25,213 nucleotides of DNA, taken from positions 1 to 25,213 of the forward strand of contig JAXDHQ010000017.1 of the NCBI GenBank assembly GCA_034664395.1. Direction: 5' to 3'. The stretch is from JAOPZW01 sp034664395. Its GTDB lineage: Bacteria > Actinomycetota > Thermoleophilia > Solirubrobacterales > Solirubrobacteraceae. The notes under the pieces are model-generated. The model saw nothing but the letters and a program-made list of their open reading frames with translations, was not told the DNA's origin and made no database searches. Positions 22,318 through 25,213 of the stretch are shown one piece after another (the stretch's first letter is position 1; every line of letters starts with the position of its first letter). The translations under genes and the position numbers were made by a program.

Positions 22318-22416
22318 TCAGAGCGGGCGTGGCGTGCCAGCCGATAGCCGCCACGCATCGTCGAGGGCGCGCAGGGCTGCCCGCACCCGCACAAGCTGAT
22401 CGTCGACCGTCCGCAT
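22318..22416 (-). pseudogene. Remnant of a sigma-factor region 4 C-terminus
   Basis: The 32-codon frame reads RTVDDQLVRVRAALRALDDA followed by a short tail and TGA. This matches the end of the intact sigma factor 100 bp away (RTVDRRLVRARAALRAESA) at most positions, and the DNA of the best 29 bases agrees at 24 sites. Nothing upstream of it in frame resembles the rest of region 4. It is most simply a decayed paralogue or tandem duplicate fragment. Confidence 0.5.
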
Positions 22417-22439
22417 CGGCGGCGAACGACCGCTTAAAT

Positions 22440-22469
22440 GCGAAAGGTCCCTGTGTCGAGACCCTTCGC
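22440..22469 (-). terminator. Likely terminator of the minus-strand sigma gene
   Basis: On the minus strand GCGAAGGGTC and GACCTTTCGC form a 10-bp stem with one G-U pair and a 10-nt loop, followed by ATTTAAG. It lies about 50 bp past the sigma-factor stop. The stem is imperfect on the plus strand (A-C), which favours minus-strand use. Confidence 0.55.
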
Positions 22470-22520
22470 AGTGACGAACCCCCGCCTGCCCAGCGCACAG
22501 ACGGGGATGCGGGCGCCTGG

Positions 22521-23045
22521 CTATCGGATCGCCGATTCAGCGCGGAGTGCAGCCCGCGCCCGCACGAGCCGCCGATCGACGGTTCGCCACGTGACGCCGA
22601 GGTGCTGGGCAATCTCGTCGTAGGTGCAGCCGGCGAGCTTGAGGCTGAGGAACGTCCGCTGGCGCTCCGGCAGCGCAGCGACTGCGGCGAGCGCTTCGAG
22701 CACCTCGCAGTGCGCGTAGGGGGCGTCGGGCGGCGAGGTGTCCCGGGCCGCTCGCGGAGCTGGGTCGTCGGCTCGGAGACCGCTGAGCGAGACGGTGACG
22801 CGGTCGTGGCGGGCGAGGCGGACGGCCTCGCGGCGCGCGACGACGCGCAGCCAGCCGACGATGCTCGTCCGTTCGGGCTGGCGGGCGATCAGCTCGGCCC
22901 AGGCGAACGCGCACGCGTCCTCGATGACCTGCGGACGCGCGCTGACGTCGATGGCCACCAGCTGCAGCAGGCGCGTGTGGTGGGTGCGGTAGAGGGTCTC
23001 CTCGTCGCCGCGCAGGGCGGGACGGGACGATGTGGCGGCGGACAT
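22521..23045 (-). CDS. ECF-like sigma-70 family factor
   Basis: The start is ATG 23045 with AAGGAGG 5 nt upstream, giving 174 residues; a longer open frame to 23147 lacks a ribosome site. Region 2 is present in diverged form (ETLYRTHHTRLLQLVAID, IEDACAFAWAELIAR, RTSIVGWLRVVARREAVRLA), and region 4 is clear (ALPERQRTFLSLKLAGCTYDEIAQHLGVTWRTVDRRLVRARAALR). It belongs to the short sigma factors often carried by actinobacterial mobile elements. No anti-sigma gene is next to it. It lies downstream of the RecT-like gene on the same strand, about 210 bp away. Confidence 0.85.
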   Translation of the reverse strand: MSAATSSRPALRGDEETLYRTHHTRLLQLVAIDVSARPQVIEDACAFAWAELIARQPERTSIVGWLRVVARREAVRLARHDRVTVSLSGLRADDPAPRAARDTSPPDAPYAHCEVLEALAAVAALPERQRTFLSLKLAGCTYDEIAQHLGVTWRTVDRRLVRARAALRAESAIR

Positions 23046-23070
23046 GCCGCCTCCTTTCCGGATTGAAGGA

Positions 23071-23100
23071 GACGCGTGGCGCCGCCTCGCGTCACGCGTC
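23071..23100. promoter_or_regulatory. Inverted repeat upstream of the sigma gene
   Basis: GACGCGTG (23071-23078) and CACGCGTC (23093-23100) form an 8-bp stem with a 14-nt spacer, about 25 bp upstream of the sigma start codon. It could be an operator or a 5'-leader hairpin. Confidence 0.35.
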
Positions 23101-23255
23101 CTTATCCCCGGCTCCGACCAAGAGGCCGGGCTGGGACAGGCGTCCAACGTGCCGTCGCGGTCAGTGGTGCGCGGATGCGCCCGATCGCGGATCGACGGCG
23201 AGGGAGCTGGGGGAGGGGTCGCCCCGGCTCGCGGTTGAGCGAGGTGCGACGGCGG

Positions 23256-24227
23256 TCAGCTGGAGGACCGGCGAGCGCGCTTGCTCCTCGCCGCGGGCGA
23301 CCGGCTCGTCAGCCACACGTCGGCGGCGCGCGCGGCGGCCGCGCGATCCTCCATGGCCAATCCGCGCCCGGCCAGGCGGCGCAGCTTGCCGTCGTCGAGG
23401 CCGACGCCGACTGCGTAGCGCAGGCGGTCGGCCATCTCGGCAGCCTGCACCGAGGACAGAACCTCGAGCTCGGCGCGGTCGTAGTAGAAGCGACACAGCT
23501 CGATCACGGTGTCCACGCTCACCGCACATTCGCTCGCGGCGTCGGTGAGCGCCCGCGGGCGCTCAGCGACGACCTCGGCCTCCTCCTGGTCGCTGTCAAC
23601 CCCGGCCGCAGGCTCCGCGTCTGCGAGCTCACTGGGTTCGGTGACCGGGGCGATGTCGGCGTCGGGGTCCTCGACGCCGAGCTCGTCGGGGGTGTAGACC
23701 GGGGTGCCGGCCGTGAGGTCGGGGCAGTGCAGCCCGACGCCGTTGGACATCGCCCGCGCGAACTTCATGTTGCGCGGGAACTTCGTGTGGTTGGACGGCT
23801 TGCCCGAGCGCGTCGGCCGATCCAGGCCGGCGCGCTGGGCGTCGTCCTCGGTGAACGTGACGGTCGGCTCGAGCTTCTCGCCGTGGCGATAGAAGTCGAT
23901 CGCGCAGCGCTCGTTGGTCCACTCGACGACCTTGTAGTCGTAGACGGGCGACTGGCGCACCAGCGCGGCGAGGATGCGCGCGCCGACGACGGGCTTTCCG
24001 TCGATCAGGTGGATGTCGGACATGGCCGCGAACGGGCCGATGCCGAGCTCGCGGCCGGCCAGGATCTTGACCACGGCTTGGCTGACGCGGGTGATGTCGG
24101 GAAACAGGCCCGAGCGGGCCATGACCTGGCCGACGGCGAGGGGGTCGGTCATGGGGCCGACCCGCCGCTCGCTCGGCAGACTCGGAGGCGCCCCGTTGGC
24201 AGCGGACGGCGAAGCGGGCGTGGACAT
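23256..24227 (-). CDS. RecT-like phage recombination (annealing) protein
   Basis: Start ATG 24227 with AAAGGAG just upstream gives 323 residues; the open frame to 24377 adds only a proline/arginine-rich stretch. The N-terminal half (about 28-185) has the pattern of phage RecT-type single-strand annealing proteins: AVVKILAGRELGIGPFAAMS, DIHLIDGKPVVGARILAALV, VVEWTNERCAIDFYRHGEKL, and RNMKFARAMSNGVGLHCPDL before VYTPDELG. The second half is an acidic linker and then a helical, alanine-rich domain ending in a basic tail. RecT proteins pair complementary DNA during phage or ICE recombination, usually with an exonuclease; none is visible here. Assignment rests on motif memory, not on an alignment. 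Confidence 0.6.
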   Translation of the reverse strand: MSTPASPSAANGAPPSLPSERRVGPMTDPLAVGQVMARSGLFPDITRVSQAVVKILAGRELGIGPFAAMSDIHLIDGKPVVGARILAALVRQSPVYDYKVVEWTNERCAIDFYRHGEKLEPTVTFTEDDAQRAGLDRPTRSGKPSNHTKFPRNMKFARAMSNGVGLHCPDLTAGTPVYTPDELGVEDPDADIAPVTEPSELADAEPAAGVDSDQEEAEVVAERPRALTDAASECAVSVDTVIELCRFYYDRAELEVLSSVQAAEMADRLRYAVGVGLDDGKLRRLAGRGLAMEDRAAAARAADVWLTSRSPAARSKRARRSSS

Positions 24228-24286
24228 GCAGGCTCCTTTCGGGAGACGGGTGGGAATGCGGGGATCGACGCCGGGCGACCATGCGC

Positions 24287-24541
24287 TCAGGGCTCGATCA
24301 CCAGGCGCAGCGGCTCGGGGTCGAGGAGTCGGTCGAGGACGTCGACTGGCTCGAGGTAGCTGACGATCAGCTGGCACAGGACGCCGCGCACCGCGGCGCG
24401 GGCATGAGCCCTGTCGGCGCCGCGCGCGATGGCGCCGAGCACCTGGGGAAGGTGAGCGATGACGCGTCCATCGAGCTCGTCCTCGTAGAGGACGGTGAGC
24501 GCGATGACGAGCGGCTCATCGCCGTGGGTGGTGACAGTCAT
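24287..24541 (-). CDS. HicB-like small protein (orphan antitoxin fold)
   Basis: The 84 residues read LTVLYEDELDGRVIAHLPQV, LGAIARGADRAHARAAVRGV and LCQLIVSYLE. This strand-strand-helix layout, with a central P-x-V-x-G and an ARG-AxAR-A helix, is that of HicB-type partial RNase-H folds (yarvPelpGcia-GdTleEA). The tail is short and acidic and has no DNA-binding helix. No HicA toxin gene is visible on either side, so it is an orphan or a diverged housekeeping relative. It lies about 60 bp upstream of the RecT-like gene on the same strand, probably co-transcribed. Confidence 0.6.
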   Translation of the reverse strand: MTVTTHGDEPLVIALTVLYEDELDGRVIAHLPQVLGAIARGADRAHARAAVRGVLCQLIVSYLEPVDVLDRLLDPEPLRLVIEP

Positions 24542-24689
24542 GCCCGCCGTGGTAGCGATGCTGTCGGCGGGTTGGGACGCGCGCGGCCGGCGGATCGCCG
24601 GGTCGCTCTAGCGGCTGCCAGGCCGCTGGGTGCCCGGCGTCCGAAGTGCCTGCTCGCGGGGCCGTGGCTCCGGCTGAGATGATCGCGGG

Positions 24690-24950
24690 ATGCCACGGAC
24701 GGTGGTCGTGCTCGAGGTTCGTTTTCGCCTGGTACCGGGGCACCGCGATCGATGCCGGCGGTTGACGGCGCGATTGGCGCAGCGCTTTCGGTTCATGCCT
24801 GATTCGGCTGAGCGAATCGGTCGGGACGTCGTGGAGATCCCGTTCCCGCGCCGACGCGATATCCACGAGGCGCGTCGCGAGGTCGCTTTGGTCTTGGACT
24901 CAATCGATCCGGATTGGCGGCGCTATTGCCGCATGGTCTCCGGCGACTGA
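24690..24950 (+). CDS. Small hypothetical protein, 86 aa
   Basis: The frame has amino-acid content typical of a real, basic soluble protein: TVVVLEVRFRLVPGHRDRCR, LTARLAQRFRFMPDSAERIG, RDVVEIPFPRRRDIHEARRE, VALVLDSIDPDWRRYCRMVS. It suggests a strand-helix-strand-helix fold ending in a conserved-looking DPDWRRYCRM segment. No family recognised. GATGAT ends 6 bp before the ATG and no Shine-Dalgarno is present, consistent with a leaderless message. It is transcribed toward the next, convergent small gene. Confidence 0.6.
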   Translation: MPRTVVVLEVRFRLVPGHRDRCRRLTARLAQRFRFMPDSAERIGRDVVEIPFPRRRDIHEARREVALVLDSIDPDWRRYCRMVSGD

Positions 24951-24956
24951 GCCCTT

Positions 24957-25148
24957 CTAGGTACGCGGGTGCAGCCAGTCGACGCGATCGGGCAGCGCGT
25001 CGACGGTGGGGTGCGCCCGCAGGTAATCGTCCAGCGCGCGGACGTAGACCCCGACGGTGTTGCGTGACCGCGGCATGGCGACGTCCCAGGTGAGCAGGAC
25101 CCCGTGGTGCTGGATGCCTTCGCCGGCCAGGCGCACGATGATCGCCAT
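24957..25148 (-). CDS. Small hypothetical protein, at least 63 aa
   Basis: From ATG 25148 it reads MAIIVRLAGEGIQHHGVLLT, WDVAMPRSRNTVGVYVRALD, DYLRAHPTVDALPDRVDWLH. The frame is open upstream to a TAA at 25209-25211, through protein-like SCDDERPGYVADF. A strong AAGGAGGAGGT overlaps that TAA, with no ATG or GTG at normal spacing. The true start may therefore be a rare codon (such as CTG near 25198) or the ATG. No family recognised. It is convergent with the preceding gene, 7 bp apart. Confidence 0.5.
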   Translation of the reverse strand: MAIIVRLAGEGIQHHGVLLTWDVAMPRSRNTVGVYVRALDDYLRAHPTVDALPDRVDWLHPRT

Positions 25149-25213
25149 GAAGTCGGCGACGTAACCGGGCCGCTCATCGTCGCAACTGTTTGTTGGCAGA
25201 CCTCCTCCTTAAG

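Overview
The window is high-GC, densely coding bacterial DNA. GC-rich third codon positions, strong AAGGAGG-type ribosome sites mixed with possible leaderless starts, ECF-type sigma factors with extra domains, an actinobacterial-style excalibur/thermonuclease and a secreted RHS protein all suggest an actinobacterium. Thermoleophilia/Solirubrobacterales is my best guess from gene style alone; no rRNA or other taxonomic marker is present.

Left part (1-7429), ordinary chromosome. A catabolic operon runs off the left edge: the C-terminal TOBE part of an ABC-transporter ATPase, an M24 (creatinase/ectoine-hydrolase-like) enzyme that has lost its metal ligands, and a DAO-family FAD oxidoreductase that starts inside the stop codon of the M24 gene. 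Together they look like uptake plus hydrolysis plus oxidation of an amine or amino-acid-type compound. Convergent to it is a large ankyrin-repeat protein. Then come an NADPH-dependent FMN reductase, a TetR regulator with a 14-bp inverted repeat in front of it, a small hypothetical protein and a four-helix membrane protein.

Position 7446-7492 (minus strand) holds the 3' half only (anticodon arm, variable loop, T arm, 3' acceptor strand) of a tRNA with a CTCATAA anticodon loop, as in tRNA-Ile(CAU). The 5' half is missing. This is the signature of an attachment site left by an integrated element. By its orientation the element would extend to the right, over the rest of the window.

Right part (7493-25213), accessory in character. 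A minus-strand pair encodes a DyP-type peroxidase and a membrane protein. Next to it are an ArsR-type regulator and an ECF sigma factor that overlap by ATGA, with a divergent SAM methyltransferase. A short CGCTA motif is clustered in the promoter regions of both the peroxidase and the sigma gene. A Crp/Fnr regulator follows, with two CRP-like palindromes 33 bp apart just upstream of a secreted 1031-residue RHS protein. The RHS protein has a compositionally different tip and is followed by an unlisted-size two-helix membrane ORF. Then come a sigma factor fused to a zinc-type anti-sigma domain, an AraC regulator, a secreted thermonuclease with an excalibur domain, and an ImmA-like protein without its metal site. 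The last 4 kb contains a small winged-helix protein, a sigma-factor gene and a decayed copy of its end, a RecT-like annealing protein, an orphan HicB-like protein and two small unknown genes, which supports a phage- or ICE-like origin.

The most interesting points are the tRNA-half boundary, the Crp-RHS regulatory arrangement, the RHS tip plus small membrane partner, the shared CGCTA motif linking peroxidase and sigma/ArsR genes, and the sigma/anti-sigma fusion.
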